Shown: in pieces, positions 45,455 to 54,877 of the stretch
Layout of the letters: each line of letters starts with the position of its first letter
How positions within the stretch are numbered: position 1 is the stretch's first letter
Source: a bacterium
GTDB lineage: Bacteria > Pseudomonadota > Alphaproteobacteria > Rhodobacterales > Rhodobacteraceae
Reading direction: 5' to 3'
Assembly: GCA_016124195.1 (NCBI GenBank)
Contig: WGOE01000010.1
Location: forward strand, 62,001-126,000
DNA: 64,000 nt
Made by a program: the position numbers and the translations under genes
The notes under the pieces: generated by a model
Told to the model about the DNA's origin: nothing
The model's database searches: none
The model's input: only the letters and a program-made list of their open reading frames with translations

Positions 45455-46534
45455 ATGAAACGGCGGATCGACCTCGGCTTGCTTTATTCGCGTTCCGGCA
45501 GCTATTCGCTGATCGGCGAGGCCTGCCGGTCCGGCGCGCTGGCGGCCATCGCCCATATCAACGCCGACCCCGACCTCGACATCAGCTTTGTTCCGGTCGA
45601 ACGCGACCCGGGTGGCAATATCGACCTTTATGCCCCGCTTTGCGCCGAGATCCTCAACGACACGGGCGCGCGCCATGTGGTGGGCTGCGTCACCTCGTGG
45701 AGCCGCAAGGAAGTCATCCCTGTTCTGGAAAAGCTGGGAGGGGCGCTGTGGTACACGGTGCCTTACGAAGGCTTCGAATCCTCCGATCATGTGGTCTATA
45801 CCCATGCCTGCCCGAACCAGCACCTTTTGCCGCTGCTCGACTGGGTGATGCCCGCCCATGGCAAACGCGCCTACCTGACCGGATCGAACTATATCTGGGG
45901 CTGGGAGATCAACCGGCTCGCCCGCGAGACGGTGCAGGCATCGGGCGGGCAGGTGCTGGGCGAGCGCTATCTGCCGATCGGCTCGACCGATGTCACCCGC
46001 ATGATCGAGGAAATCCGCGCCAGCCGCCCCGATTTCATCCTGAACTCGCTGATCGGGCCATCGTCTTATGACTTCATGGCGGCCTATCGGGCGCTGGGGG
46101 CCGAGGACGCGGCCTTTCGCCCGGACCGCTGCCCGGTCCTGTCCTGCAACCTGACCGAGGCCGAACTGCCCGCCCTGGGCGAGCGGGCCGAGGGTCTGGT
46201 GGCGGCCGGCCCCTATTTCCGCGGCCTGCCGGGCTGGCCGGGGGCGGGCAGCTTCGGGTCCTCGCACGAGGCTTCGGCCTTTGCGGCCGTGCGCGAACTG
46301 GCGCGGCTTCTGGCCGGGCGACCGGGGGCCGAGGCCTTGCCGCTGGCCGATCTTCTGGCAGGGCCGGCGGGCATCATCGACCCTGAAACGCATCACACAC
46401 GGCTGCCGGTGGTGATTGCCCGTGTCGAGAAGGGCGCCTTCCGTGTCATCCAGCATCGCGGCGAGGTGGCGGGCGATCCCTACCTCAGCCGCAGCCGGGC
46501 GGCGCTGGCACCGCATCTGCGGGTGGTGTCATGA
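45455..46534 (+). CDS. AmiC-like amide-sensing periplasmic-binding-fold protein (cytosolic)
   Basis: A 359-residue type 1 periplasmic-binding-fold protein without a signal peptide, so it is cytosolic like Pseudomonas AmiC. IDLGLLYSRSGSYSLIGEACRSGALAAI, VVGCVTSWSRKEVIPVLEK, the ligand-pocket YTVPYEGFESS, TGSNYIWGWEINRLARE and GEVAGDPYLSRSRAALAPHLRV match the AmiC/urea-type family. AmiC binds amides and, without ligand, sequesters AmiR. Its stop overlaps the ANTAR gene start by four bases, so the pair is translationally coupled. It probably senses the amide or peptide substrate of the downstream importer and amidase. Confidence 0.88.
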   Translation: MKRRIDLGLLYSRSGSYSLIGEACRSGALAAIAHINADPDLDISFVPVERDPGGNIDLYAPLCAEILNDTGARHVVGCVTSWSRKEVIPVLEKLGGALWYTVPYEGFESSDHVVYTHACPNQHLLPLLDWVMPAHGKRAYLTGSNYIWGWEINRLARETVQASGGQVLGERYLPIGSTDVTRMIEEIRASRPDFILNSLIGPSSYDFMAAYRALGAEDAAFRPDRCPVLSCNLTEAELPALGERAEGLVAAGPYFRGLPGWPGAGSFGSSHEASAFAAVRELARLLAGRPGAEALPLADLLAGPAGIIDPETHHTRLPVVIARVEKGAFRVIQHRGEVAGDPYLSRSRAALAPHLRVVS

Positions 46535-47130
46535 AGCGCCCGGTCCGCATCCACAACCTCGGCGGGGCAGAGGCCATCATCCTGCATCGCCCGCACCCGA
46601 CCGTGCAGGCCTTGACCCGGCAGTTGACCGCCATCGGCCTGCAGGTGCGTCAGGTTTGGCCCGCGCTGGACGCCAGCGCCCTTGGCGCGGATTTCGTTTT
46701 CTTTGACGCCGACATGGGCCATGACGAACAGTTTCCCTGGGCGCCCGGCACCTCGCCCATGCCGATGATCGCCCTGATCGGGTCCGAAGCGCCGGGCCGG
46801 ATCGAATGGTCGCTCGAGGCGGGCGCCCATGCCCAGATGCTCAAGCCCGTGGGCGACAACGGCGCCTATGCGACCCTGCTGGTGGCGCGCGCCACCTTCG
46901 ATGCGCAGGCGGCGCTGAGCGACGAGATCGCCGGCCTGCGCCGCCGTCTGGGCGAACGCCAGACCGTGGTGCGTGCCGTCACCCTGCTGAGCGGTCGTGG
47001 CGAAGGCGATGCCGAGGCCTATGACCGGCTGCGCCAGATGGCGATGGCCTGGCGCGTGACGCTGGAAGAGGCGGCCGCCCGGGTGGTGGCCGCAGGAAAG
47101 GATGGCGATGGCCTTCGCAACCGCACCTGA
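46531..47130 (+). CDS. AmiR-like ANTAR-domain antiterminator
   Basis: A 199-residue regulator. The N-terminal pseudo-receiver has ADFVFFDADMGHDEQF in place of a normal phospho-acceptor site; a coiled coil (LSDEIAGLRRRLGERQTVVRAV) links it to a C-terminal ANTAR domain with EAYDRLRQMAMAWRVTLEEAAARVV. ANTAR proteins bind hairpins in leader RNA and prevent termination. It overlaps the AmiC-like gene at its start and the first permease at its end (23 bases). AmiR released from AmiC would allow read-through into this operon. Confidence 0.9.
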   Translation: MKRPVRIHNLGGAEAIILHRPHPTVQALTRQLTAIGLQVRQVWPALDASALGADFVFFDADMGHDEQFPWAPGTSPMPMIALIGSEAPGRIEWSLEAGAHAQMLKPVGDNGAYATLLVARATFDAQAALSDEIAGLRRRLGERQTVVRAVTLLSGRGEGDAEAYDRLRQMAMAWRVTLEEAAARVVAAGKDGDGLRNRT

Positions 47131-47992
47131 AACCGCGCGCCCGCCCAGCGCCCTGCGCCGCCTTATGCGGCGCAAGCTGGCTGTTCTGGGTCTTGTGGTC
47201 ATTGCTTTGGTCGTGGCGGGCGCCGTGGCCGCGCCCCATATCGTGGCCCATGCCCCGGACGAACAGATGTTCGACGGCCTGACGCTGGAGGGCGCACCGA
47301 TGCCGCCCGGCGGCGCGTTCCTGTTCGGCACCGATCTTCTGGGGCGCGACCTGTTCTCGCGCATCCTTTACGGGGCGCGCACCTCGCTGATCATCGGCGT
47401 GGTGGCCAATGGCCTGTCGCTGGTGATCGGCACCTTGGTTGGCGTGCTTGCGGGCTATTTCCGCGGCTGGATCGGCGCGGTCCTCATGCGGTTCACCGAT
47501 CTGATGATGGCCTTCCCCGCGCTGTTGCTGGCGATCTGTCTTGCCGCGATCTTTCAGCCCTCGCTCTGGATCGTGGCGATGGTCATCGCGCTCGTCAACT
47601 GGGTGCAGACTGCGCGGGTGATCTATACCGAGACCTCCTCGCTTGCCACGCGCGATTTCATCGCGGCCGAGCGTACGCTGGGCGCCTCGACCGGGCGCAT
47701 CCTGATCCACCACATCCTGCCGCATCTGTTGCCCACGATCATCGTCTGGGGCACGCTGGGAATTTCGACGACGGTGCTTCTGGAGGCGACGCTGTCCTTT
47801 CTTGGCGTGGGGGTGCAGCCGCCGACGCCAAGCTGGGGCAACATCATCTTTGAAAACCAGACCTATTTCCAGTCGGCGCCCTGGCTGGTCTTCATCCCCG
47901 GTGCCGCCATCATCCTTCTGGCGCTGGCGTTCAACCTGGTGGGCGATGCGCTGCGCGACGTGCTGGACCCGACGCAAAGGGGAAGAGGATAA
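47108..47992 (+). CDS. ABC transporter permease, DppC-like
   Basis: A 294-residue permease of the peptide/nickel type: the first helix KLAVLGLVVIALVVAGAVAAP, GTDLLGRDLFSRILYGARTSL, the EAA loop AERTLGASTGRILIHHILPHL and the C-terminal FIPGAAIILLALAFNLVGDALRD. ATG 47108 lies six bases after AGGAAAGG and is preferred over ATG 47102, which touches it. The gene starts inside the ANTAR gene. It pairs with the next permease (stop/start TAATG overlap). Confidence 0.92.
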   Translation: MAFATAPETARPPSALRRLMRRKLAVLGLVVIALVVAGAVAAPHIVAHAPDEQMFDGLTLEGAPMPPGGAFLFGTDLLGRDLFSRILYGARTSLIIGVVANGLSLVIGTLVGVLAGYFRGWIGAVLMRFTDLMMAFPALLLAICLAAIFQPSLWIVAMVIALVNWVQTARVIYTETSSLATRDFIAAERTLGASTGRILIHHILPHLLPTIIVWGTLGISTTVLLEATLSFLGVGVQPPTPSWGNIIFENQTYFQSAPWLVFIPGAAIILLALAFNLVGDALRDVLDPTQRGRG

Positions 47993-48912
47993 TGGCCAGC
48001 TATCTTCTTCGCCGCCTGATCCAGTCTGCCCTGATCCTGCTGGGCGTGGCCTTCGTGACCTTCTTTCTGCTCTATGTCCTGCCCGCCGACCCGGTGCGCC
48101 AGATCGCCGGGCGCTCGGCCACGCCCGAGACGGTCGCCAACATCCGCCGTGAGCTGGGGCTGGACCAGCCCTTCCTCGTGCAGTTCTGGCATTACCTTTC
48201 GGGCCTGCTGCATGGCGATTTCGGCCGCAGCTATCTGCAAAAGACCCAAGTGTCCGAACTGATCGCCTCGCGCCTGCCGGCCACGCTTTTGCTGATGGCG
48301 GCGGGGATCTTCTGCGAGCTGGCGCTGGGCCTGACCATGGGCATCGCGGCGGCCCTGACCAAGGGGCGGATCGGCGATCAGGTCCTGATGATGACCTCTT
48401 TCGTCACCGTATCGGCGCCGCAATTCGTGGTCAGCCTGCTGTTGCTTTATGTCTTTGCCGTGCAGCTCAGCTGGTTTCCGGTCGGCGGCTATGGCAGCTT
48501 CCGGCATCTGGTTCTGCCGGCGGTCACCTTGGGCATCCTCGGCTCGGGCTGGTACGCCCGCATGATGCGGTCCTCGATGATCGAGGTGCTTTCGGCCGAT
48601 TTCATCCGCACCGCGCGCGCCAAGGGCCTGACGCGTGCCCGCGTCGTGCTGCGCCACGCGCTGCCCAACGCCATCCTGCCGGTGATCGCCATGATCGGCA
48701 TCGACATCGGCGTCTTCATGGGCGGGGTGGTCGTGGTGGAAAGCGTCTTTGCCTGGCCCGGCATCGGGCAACTGGCCTGGCAGGCGATCCAGCGCATCGA
48801 TATCCCGATCATCATGGCCGTGACACTGGTTTCCGCCGTGGCCATCGTGCTGGGCAACCTTCTGGCCGACCTCATCACCCCGTTCATCGACCCCCGCATC
48901 AAAATCCGCTGA
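47992..48912 (+). CDS. ABC transporter permease, DppB-like
   Basis: A 306-residue permease: N-terminal helix YLLRRLIQSALILLGVAFVTFFLLYVLP, the DP-x-R loop VLPADPVRQIAG, and the EAA loop ARAKGLTRARVVLRHALPNA. The order DppC before DppB is reversed compared with the uronate cluster. The gene is followed by its binding protein after 14 bases. Channel subunit for import of a peptide- or amide-like compound. Confidence 0.93.
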   Translation: MASYLLRRLIQSALILLGVAFVTFFLLYVLPADPVRQIAGRSATPETVANIRRELGLDQPFLVQFWHYLSGLLHGDFGRSYLQKTQVSELIASRLPATLLLMAAGIFCELALGLTMGIAAALTKGRIGDQVLMMTSFVTVSAPQFVVSLLLLYVFAVQLSWFPVGGYGSFRHLVLPAVTLGILGSGWYARMMRSSMIEVLSADFIRTARAKGLTRARVVLRHALPNAILPVIAMIGIDIGVFMGGVVVVESVFAWPGIGQLAWQAIQRIDIPIIMAVTLVSAVAIVLGNLLADLITPFIDPRIKIR

Positions 48913-48926
48913 CAACAGGAGAGACC

Positions 48927-50549
48927 ATGAAAAACCTTCTCGCCTCGACCGCGCTCGTGCTGGCCATGGGCCTGCCCGCATTGGCGCAAGACTACACTCC
49001 CGATCCCAACGCCAAGCAGGGCGGCGCGATCACCGTCACCTATCATGACGACGTGGCCACCCTTGACCCGGCCATCGGCTATGACTGGCAGAACTGGTCG
49101 ATGATCAAGTCGCTGTTCGACGGGTTGATGGATTACGTGCCCGGCACCACGACCCTGCGTCCGGGCCTCGCTGAAAGCTATGACGTCTCGAAGGACGGCA
49201 TGACCTTCACCTTCCATCTGCGCAAGGGCGTGAAATTCACCAACGGGCGCGAGATGACGGCCGATGACGTGAAATACTCGCTCGACCGCGTGACCAATCC
49301 GAAAACCCAATCGCCGGGGGCGGGCTTCTTCGGCTCGATCAAGGGGGCCGACAAGATGGCCGACGGCTCTGCCACCAGCCTTGAGGGCGTCAAGGTCGTC
49401 GATCCGCTGACCGTGGAAATCACCCTCAACCGGCCGGATGCCACCTTCCTGCAGGTCATGGCGTTGAACTTCAGCTATATCGTGCCCAAAGAGGTCGTCG
49501 AGGCCGAGGGCGCCGATTTCGGCAAGAAGCCGGTCGGCACCGGCGCCTTCAAGATGACCGACTGGACACTGGGCCAGCAGATCGTCTTCGAACGCAACAC
49601 GGATTACTGGCGCAAGGGCGAGCCCTATCTGGACAAGATCACCTTCGAGGTCGGGCAGGAGCCGGTCGTGGCGCTTCTGCGCCTGCAGAAGGGCGAGATC
49701 GACATCCCGGGCGACGGCATCCCGCCTGCCAAGTTCACCGAAGTCATGGGCGACCCGGCGCAGGCGGCACTGGTCGTCAGCCAGGCGAGCCTGCAGACCG
49801 GTTACATCACGATGAACCTGAACATGCCGCCCTTCGACAAGCTGGAAGTGCGCGAAGCCGTCAACATGGCGATCAACAAGGAGCGGATCACCCAGATCAT
49901 CAACGGCCGCGCCAAGCCCACGGGGCAAGTCCTGCCTCCGGGCATGCCGGGCTATGATCCGAACCACAAGGGCTTTGCCTATGACCCCGAGGCCGCCAAG
50001 GCCATGCTGGCCAAGGCCGGCTTCCCAGATGGGTTCGAGACGCAGCTTTTCGTCTACAACACCGACCCCAACCCGCGGATTGCCCAGGCCATCCAGCAGG
50101 ATCTGGCCAAGATCGGCGTCAAGGCCTCGATCCAGTCTCTGGCGCAGGCCAATGTGATCCAGGCCGGGGGCGAGCCCGCCTCGGCCCCGATGATCTGGTC
50201 GGGTGGAATGGCCTGGGCTGCCGACTTCCCCGATCCGTCGGACTTCTACGGTCCGATCCTGGGCTGTGCGGCGGGCGGGCCGGGCGGCTGGAACTGGGCG
50301 CATTACTGCAACAAGGACCTGGATGCCGCGGCCGCCAAGGCCGATGCCATGACCGATCCGTCCCAGACCGCCGACCGGATGAAGGCCTGGTCCGACATCA
50401 TGGCCAAGGTGATGGCTGATGCGCCCTGGGTCCCGGTTTTCAACGAAAGCCGCTACACGATGCGTTCGCCCCGCATGGGGGGCGCGGACGACCTTTACGC
50501 CGATCCGGTCTCGACCCCGATCAACTTCGACTACATCTATGTAAAGTAA
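48927..50549 (+). CDS. ABC transporter substrate-binding protein (SBP_bac_5)
   Basis: A 540-residue family 5 binding protein. The signal peptide MKNLLASTALVLAMGLPALAQ is followed by ITVTYHDDVATLDPAIGYDWQNWSM and FHLRKGVKFTNGREMTADDVKYSLDRVTN, the usual family motifs. An AGGAGA ribosome site precedes the ATG. Its place between permeases and an acetamidase/formamidase suggests that its ligand is an amide or short peptide-like compound that the amidase then hydrolyses. Confidence 0.93.
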   Translation: MKNLLASTALVLAMGLPALAQDYTPDPNAKQGGAITVTYHDDVATLDPAIGYDWQNWSMIKSLFDGLMDYVPGTTTLRPGLAESYDVSKDGMTFTFHLRKGVKFTNGREMTADDVKYSLDRVTNPKTQSPGAGFFGSIKGADKMADGSATSLEGVKVVDPLTVEITLNRPDATFLQVMALNFSYIVPKEVVEAEGADFGKKPVGTGAFKMTDWTLGQQIVFERNTDYWRKGEPYLDKITFEVGQEPVVALLRLQKGEIDIPGDGIPPAKFTEVMGDPAQAALVVSQASLQTGYITMNLNMPPFDKLEVREAVNMAINKERITQIINGRAKPTGQVLPPGMPGYDPNHKGFAYDPEAAKAMLAKAGFPDGFETQLFVYNTDPNPRIAQAIQQDLAKIGVKASIQSLAQANVIQAGGEPASAPMIWSGGMAWAADFPDPSDFYGPILGCAAGGPGGWNWAHYCNKDLDAAAAKADAMTDPSQTADRMKAWSDIMAKVMADAPWVPVFNESRYTMRSPRMGGADDLYADPVSTPINFDYIYVK

Positions 50550-50555
50550 GCCATC

Positions 50556-51515
50556 ATGTGCAAAGCCTGCAACTACACGATCCATGGCGCGCAACATCAT
50601 TTCGGCTGGGACAATTCGTTTGCCCCGGCCGAACGGGTGGAACCGGGCGCCACCATCCTGTTTCACTGCAACGATTCCTCGGCGGGCCAGCTTGGCCCGT
50701 CCTCGACCGTGGCCGATGTGAAGGCCTTGGACTTCGGCCGGATCAACCCGGTCTCGGGCCCGATCTATGTCGAAGGGGCCGCGCCGGGCGATGTCCTGAA
50801 AGTCACCATCGACAGCTTTGCCCCGCGCGCCCATGACGGGCGCGGCTTTGGCTGGACGGCGAACATTCCGGGCTTTGGCCTTCTGGCCGATCAGTTCACC
50901 GACCCCGCCCTGCATGTCTGGAGCTATGATCCCGGCCAGATGGGCCCGGCGCTGTACGGCCGCGAGGCGCGGGTGCCGCTGAAGCCCTTTGCCGGCACCA
51001 TCGGCAATGCTCTGGCCGAACCGGGCCTGCATTCGGTCGTCCCGCCGCGCCGGGTGGGCGGCAACATGGATATCCGCGATCTGAACGCGGGCACCACGCT
51101 CTACCTGCCGGTCGAGGTGGCGGGTGCCCTTTTCAGCGTGGGCGACACCCATGCCGCGCAAGGCGATGGCGAGGTCTGCGGCACCGCCATCGAAAGCCCG
51201 ATGGATGTGGTCCTGACGCTGGATCTGATCAAGAACCAGCCGCTCAAGACCCCGCGCTTCACCACGCCGGGGCCCGTCACCCGCCACCTTGACGCCAAGG
51301 GCTACGAGGTGACGACCGGCATCGGCCCCGACCTGATGTCGGCCGCGCGCGATGCGGTGGCGGGGATGGTCGACCTGTTGTGCGCCACGCGCGGGATGGC
51401 GGCGGTCGAGGCCTATATGCTGGTCTCGACCTGCGGCGATCTGCGGATATCCGAGATCGTGGACATGCCGAACTGGGTCGTCAGCTTCTACTTCCCGCGC
51501 TGCGTGTTCGAATGA
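50556..51515 (+). CDS. Acetamidase/formamidase family amidohydrolase
   Basis: A 319-residue FmdA/AmdA-family enzyme. Family features: HHFGWDNSFAPAERVEPGATILFHCNDSSAGQL near the N-terminus, INPVSGPIYVEGAAPGDVLKVTI, and GDTHAAQGDGEVCGTAIESPM with the metal-site residues. These enzymes hydrolyse formamide or acetamide to ammonia and the acid. No signal peptide, so it acts after uptake. Its stop overlaps the ATPase start by four bases, which places a catabolic enzyme inside the transporter operon and gives the strongest clue to the substrate class. Confidence 0.92.
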   Translation: MCKACNYTIHGAQHHFGWDNSFAPAERVEPGATILFHCNDSSAGQLGPSSTVADVKALDFGRINPVSGPIYVEGAAPGDVLKVTIDSFAPRAHDGRGFGWTANIPGFGLLADQFTDPALHVWSYDPGQMGPALYGREARVPLKPFAGTIGNALAEPGLHSVVPPRRVGGNMDIRDLNAGTTLYLPVEVAGALFSVGDTHAAQGDGEVCGTAIESPMDVVLTLDLIKNQPLKTPRFTTPGPVTRHLDAKGYEVTTGIGPDLMSAARDAVAGMVDLLCATRGMAAVEAYMLVSTCGDLRISEIVDMPNWVVSFYFPRCVFE

Positions 51516-53278
51516 CGGCAGCGCTGCCGATCTCCGGGGCCGAACCGGCCCCGGAAGCGCCGGTCCTGTCGGTGCGCAACCTCACCGTCTCGGTGGCGAC
51601 CGAGGCAGGGGCCAAGCCCCTGGTGCGTGATCTGTCGTTCTCCCTGCACCGGGGCGAGACCTTGGCGATTGCCGGCGAAAGCGGGTCGGGCAAGTCGATC
51701 ACCTCGCTGGCCATCATGGGGCTTTTGCCGCCCAATGTGGCGATCAGCGCGGGGTCGGTCTGCCTTGGCGCCACCGATCTGGCCACGCTGCCCGAACGCC
51801 AGATGCGCGCCCTGCGCGGCGACCGGATCGCGATGATCTTTCAAGAGCCGATGACTTCGCTCAACCCGATCCTGTCGGTGGGCGCGCAACTGGTCGAGGC
51901 GATCCGCGCCCATGACCCGATCCCGCGCGCCGAGGCCCGCGCCCGCGCGCTCGACGCCCTGCGCGCCGTCCGCCTGTCGCAGCCCGAACGCCGGCTGGAT
52001 CAGTATCCGCACGAATTGTCGGGCGGCATGCGGCAGCGCGTGATGATCGCCATGGCGCTGGCCCTGCGGCCGCAGGTGCTGATCGCCGACGAGCCCACCA
52101 CCGCGCTGGATGTGACCGTTCAGCGCGAGGTGCTGGACCTTTTGCGCGACCTGCAGCGCGACCTTGGCACCGCCATCATCCTGATCACTCATGACATGGG
52201 CGTGGTGGCCGAGATGGCTGACCGCGTGATCGTGATGCAGAACGGCGCGCAGGTGGAAACCGCCGCCACGCGCGACCTCTTTGCCCGGCCTGCGCAGGCC
52301 TATACCCAGTCCCTGCTGGCTGCCGTGCCGCGCATGGGCAGCGCCCCGGCCCGCCCCGCGCCGGAGGGCGAGGTCGTGGCCCGCCTGACCGATGTTTCGG
52401 TCCGCTTCGCGCTGCGCGGCGGGCTTCTGGGCCGGGTGACGCATCAGGTCCATGCCGTGGAACAGGTCAGCCTGCAGATCCGCCGGGGCGAGACCTTTGC
52501 GCTGGTCGGCGAATCGGGCTGCGGCAAGTCCACCATCGCCAAGGCCATCGTGGGCCTTGTGCCGCATCAGGGCCGGATCGAGGTGGCGGGGCTGGCCTTG
52601 TCAGAGCTTGATGCGGCCGGCAAGAAGGCGCTGCGTCGGCAGGTTCAGATGGTGTTTCAGGACCCCGCCGCGGCCTTGGACCCGCGGATGCGCGTGGGCG
52701 ATCTGGTGAGCGAGCCCTTGCTGATCCACGGCCAAGGCGATGCCGCTTCCCGTCGCGCCCGGGCCGCCGAGCTTTTCGCCCGGGTCGGGCTGTCCGCCGA
52801 TCAGCTTGACCGCTACCCGCACGAGTTTTCCGGCGGTCAGCGCCAGCGTATCTGCATCGCCCGCGCGCTGGCGCTGAACCCGCAACTGGTGATCGCCGAT
52901 GAAAGCGTCTCGGCGCTGGATGTGTCGGTGCAGGCGCGCGTCCTTGACCTGCTGCGCGCCCTGCAAACCGAATTCGGCGTGGCCTATCTGTTCATCAGCC
53001 ACGACATGGCGGTGGTGGAAAACATATCGGACCGCGTGGCGGTGATGTATCTGGGCCAGATCGTCGAGACCGGCACCCGGGCGCAGGTCTTTGGCAATCC
53101 GCAGCACCCCTATACCCGTCGCCTGATCGAGGCGGTGCCGGTGCCCGACCCCGAACATGTCCGCGTGGCAAGCCCCCGGTTGAGCGCGGAAATCCCCAGC
53201 CCGGTCCATGCCCTGGGCCAGGGGCCGCAGCGCGTGCGGCTGCACGATGTTGGCGAGGGGCATCTGGTCGCGGTGTGA
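51512..53278 (+). CDS. ABC transporter fused dual ATP-binding protein (DppD-DppF type)
   Basis: A 588-residue fusion of two ABC ATPases: Walker [10 protein letters not shown] and GESGCGKST, signatures LSGGMRQRV and FSGGQRQRI, Walker B with DEPTTALD and DESVSALD, and a QHPYTR extension at the second C-terminus. Walker B of the second half has DES in place of DEP. The start ATG 51512 is within the amidase stop (ATGA). It ends the operon, at a short tandem repeat, convergent with the DUF6880-like gene. Confidence 0.93.
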   Translation: MTAALPISGAEPAPEAPVLSVRNLTVSVATEAGAKPLVRDLSFSLHRGETLAIAGESGSGKSITSLAIMGLLPPNVAISAGSVCLGATDLATLPERQMRALRGDRIAMIFQEPMTSLNPILSVGAQLVEAIRAHDPIPRAEARARALDALRAVRLSQPERRLDQYPHELSGGMRQRVMIAMALALRPQVLIADEPTTALDVTVQREVLDLLRDLQRDLGTAIILITHDMGVVAEMADRVIVMQNGAQVETAATRDLFARPAQAYTQSLLAAVPRMGSAPARPAPEGEVVARLTDVSVRFALRGGLLGRVTHQVHAVEQVSLQIRRGETFALVGESGCGKSTIAKAIVGLVPHQGRIEVAGLALSELDAAGKKALRRQVQMVFQDPAAALDPRMRVGDLVSEPLLIHGQGDAASRRARAAELFARVGLSADQLDRYPHEFSGGQRQRICIARALALNPQLVIADESVSALDVSVQARVLDLLRALQTEFGVAYLFISHDMAVVENISDRVAVMYLGQIVETGTRAQVFGNPQHPYTRRLIEAVPVPDPEHVRVASPRLSAEIPSPVHALGQGPQRVRLHDVGEGHLVAV

Positions 53279-53313
53279 CGGGGTGGCGCATGACGGGGTG
53301 GCGCGTGACGGGG
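53276..53313. repeat. Short tandem repeat at the end of the amide operon
   Basis: TGACGGGGTGGCGC plus A or G is repeated at 53276-53290 and 53291-53305, followed by a partial third copy TGACGGGG at 53306-53313. The first copy includes the ATPase stop codon. It may come from replication slippage. Confidence 0.75.
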
Positions 53314-53323
53314 CCTTGCCTTG

Positions 53324-54751
53324 TCACATCGCCTGCCAGAACGATGTCTTGCGCCCGTGCTGCGCCTTCAACCGCGCGACATAGGCGGCGTGGGGTTCGA
53401 CCGCGCCATGATCTTCGATCATGGGCTCCAGCCGGGCGCAGTCCTGCAGATGCCGGGCGGCATGGCCATAGCGACCCGACCGGCCGTGGGTCAGCGCGAA
53501 GTCGATCATCGCGCGGTAGGTCAGCACGGCGGCCAGAGGCCAGTTCTGCGACAGGGCCTCGGCCGCCGGGGTCAGGACTTCGTAATGGTCGCCGTCCAGT
53601 TCACGGGCCCGGGCAAGAACCAGCGCCGAGGCCCGGGGCAACGACGGCCAGTTGACCAGAAACCACAGCGCCAGCACGGCATCGGGGAAGGCTGCGGCAT
53701 GGGCCATGGCACGCTCTTCGGCCTCGATATCGGCGAAATCGGGCAGGCGTTTGAGATAGGCGCGTAAGTGCGGGATCGACAGGGTCTGCGCGAAAGAGGC
53801 CCAGCGGTGCGCCTGCGCGTCCTCATGCCGGCCAAGCGCCTCCAGCGCGGTCAGGCGGGCCTCGTGCCAGGCGTCGGGGATCCAGCGCTTGTCTTGGGCC
53901 CGGGCCGCGTCCAGCGCCGCCAGCGCCTCGGCGGCGCGGCCCGCCGCGATCAGCCTTGCGGCGATTTCGGCGGCCACCTCGGGCATCTGGCGCGCCTGAT
54001 CGTTGTAGCGGGCGATGAAGGCATCCACGTCGCCTTGGGCATCGGCGATGTCCTGCAGGGCGCTGTCGATCATGCGCCGGCGCTGGCGGCTGGCCAGTTG
54101 ATGGGCATAGACCACGCCGCCCGACCCGATGCCGACCCTTTGCCATTCGGCCTTGGGCGGCACCGCGACATCCTCAAGCGCCAGAACCCGTTCCTTGAGG
54201 CTCGCCAGCCCCTCGGCCCCCAGAGCCTCGGCCATATCGGCCACCAGATGGTCGAACTGGCCGTAGTCATTTTCGATCAGCGCATCCAGCACGCGGTCGG
54301 CCAGACGGTCGGGAGAGGTCTCTGCCGCTTGGGCCAGGGGGCCAAGGCGGCTACAGGCCTCGCGAAAGATGCCGATCACGGTGCCGGATCCATCGTCGCA
54401 GCGGTCGAACACCGAATTGGCCAGACCCAGGAACTGCCACAGAAGGTCAAGCGCCTCGGTCGGCTGCGAGGGGGCGACCTGTTCGACGATGGCGCGGACC
54501 TGTGCCGACAGATCCTCGGCCAGGGCCTTGCGCTGGCGATAGCCGACCCGGGCGCGCGCCTTGCGGATCGCGGCCAGCCGCTTGCGGATTTCGGCGGCAG
54601 CCTCCTTGGCGCCTTGCCCGCCGGCCAGGGCCAGTCGCAGCCGCCGTTTGGCCGCGGCGCTGCCGGTGCTGATCTCGATCAGCAGATCGGCCAAGGCGGC
54701 GGCGCCCAGCGTTTCAAGGTTCTTTGCGTTCAAGGTGGTCTTGGAAGCCAT
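53324..54751 (-). CDS. DUF6880-like protein of unknown function
   Basis: A 475-residue soluble, alanine-rich, mostly helical protein. The N-terminus (LGAAALADLLIEISTGSAAAKRRLRLAL) and the C-terminal helical-repeat region (AARLIAAGRAAEALAALDAARAQDKRWIPDAWHEARLTALEALGR) resemble the DUF6880 family found in alphaproteobacteria. No signal peptide or catalytic motif is visible; the repeats look TPR-like and suggest protein binding. It stands alone, convergent with the amide operon and upstream of the serine-cycle operon on the same strand across 126 bases. The DUF name is from memory; function is unknown. Confidence 0.75.
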   Translation of the reverse strand: MASKTTLNAKNLETLGAAALADLLIEISTGSAAAKRRLRLALAGGQGAKEAAAEIRKRLAAIRKARARVGYRQRKALAEDLSAQVRAIVEQVAPSQPTEALDLLWQFLGLANSVFDRCDDGSGTVIGIFREACSRLGPLAQAAETSPDRLADRVLDALIENDYGQFDHLVADMAEALGAEGLASLKERVLALEDVAVPPKAEWQRVGIGSGGVVYAHQLASRQRRRMIDSALQDIADAQGDVDAFIARYNDQARQMPEVAAEIAARLIAAGRAAEALAALDAARAQDKRWIPDAWHEARLTALEALGRHEDAQAHRWASFAQTLSIPHLRAYLKRLPDFADIEAEERAMAHAAAFPDAVLALWFLVNWPSLPRASALVLARARELDGDHYEVLTPAAEALSQNWPLAAVLTYRAMIDFALTHGRSGRYGHAARHLQDCARLEPMIEDHGAVEPHAAYVARLKAQHGRKTSFWQAM

Positions 54752-54877
54752 GGGCCCGCCCGGGATGTTTGGGTCACACTACCGGGCAGCGCGGGCGGGG
54801 TAAACCGGGGCGGGCGGCAGGCATCTGACATCTTGAGCGAGGCGCCCGCGGTAGGGTCGCCCCGCCGCGAGGATCGG

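Noticed and set aside
48489-51287. 932-codon minus-strand open frame
   Set aside because: It lies antisense to the permease, binding-protein and amidase genes and is composed of Arg/Gly/His-rich shadow sequence typical of the complement of GC-rich coding DNA.
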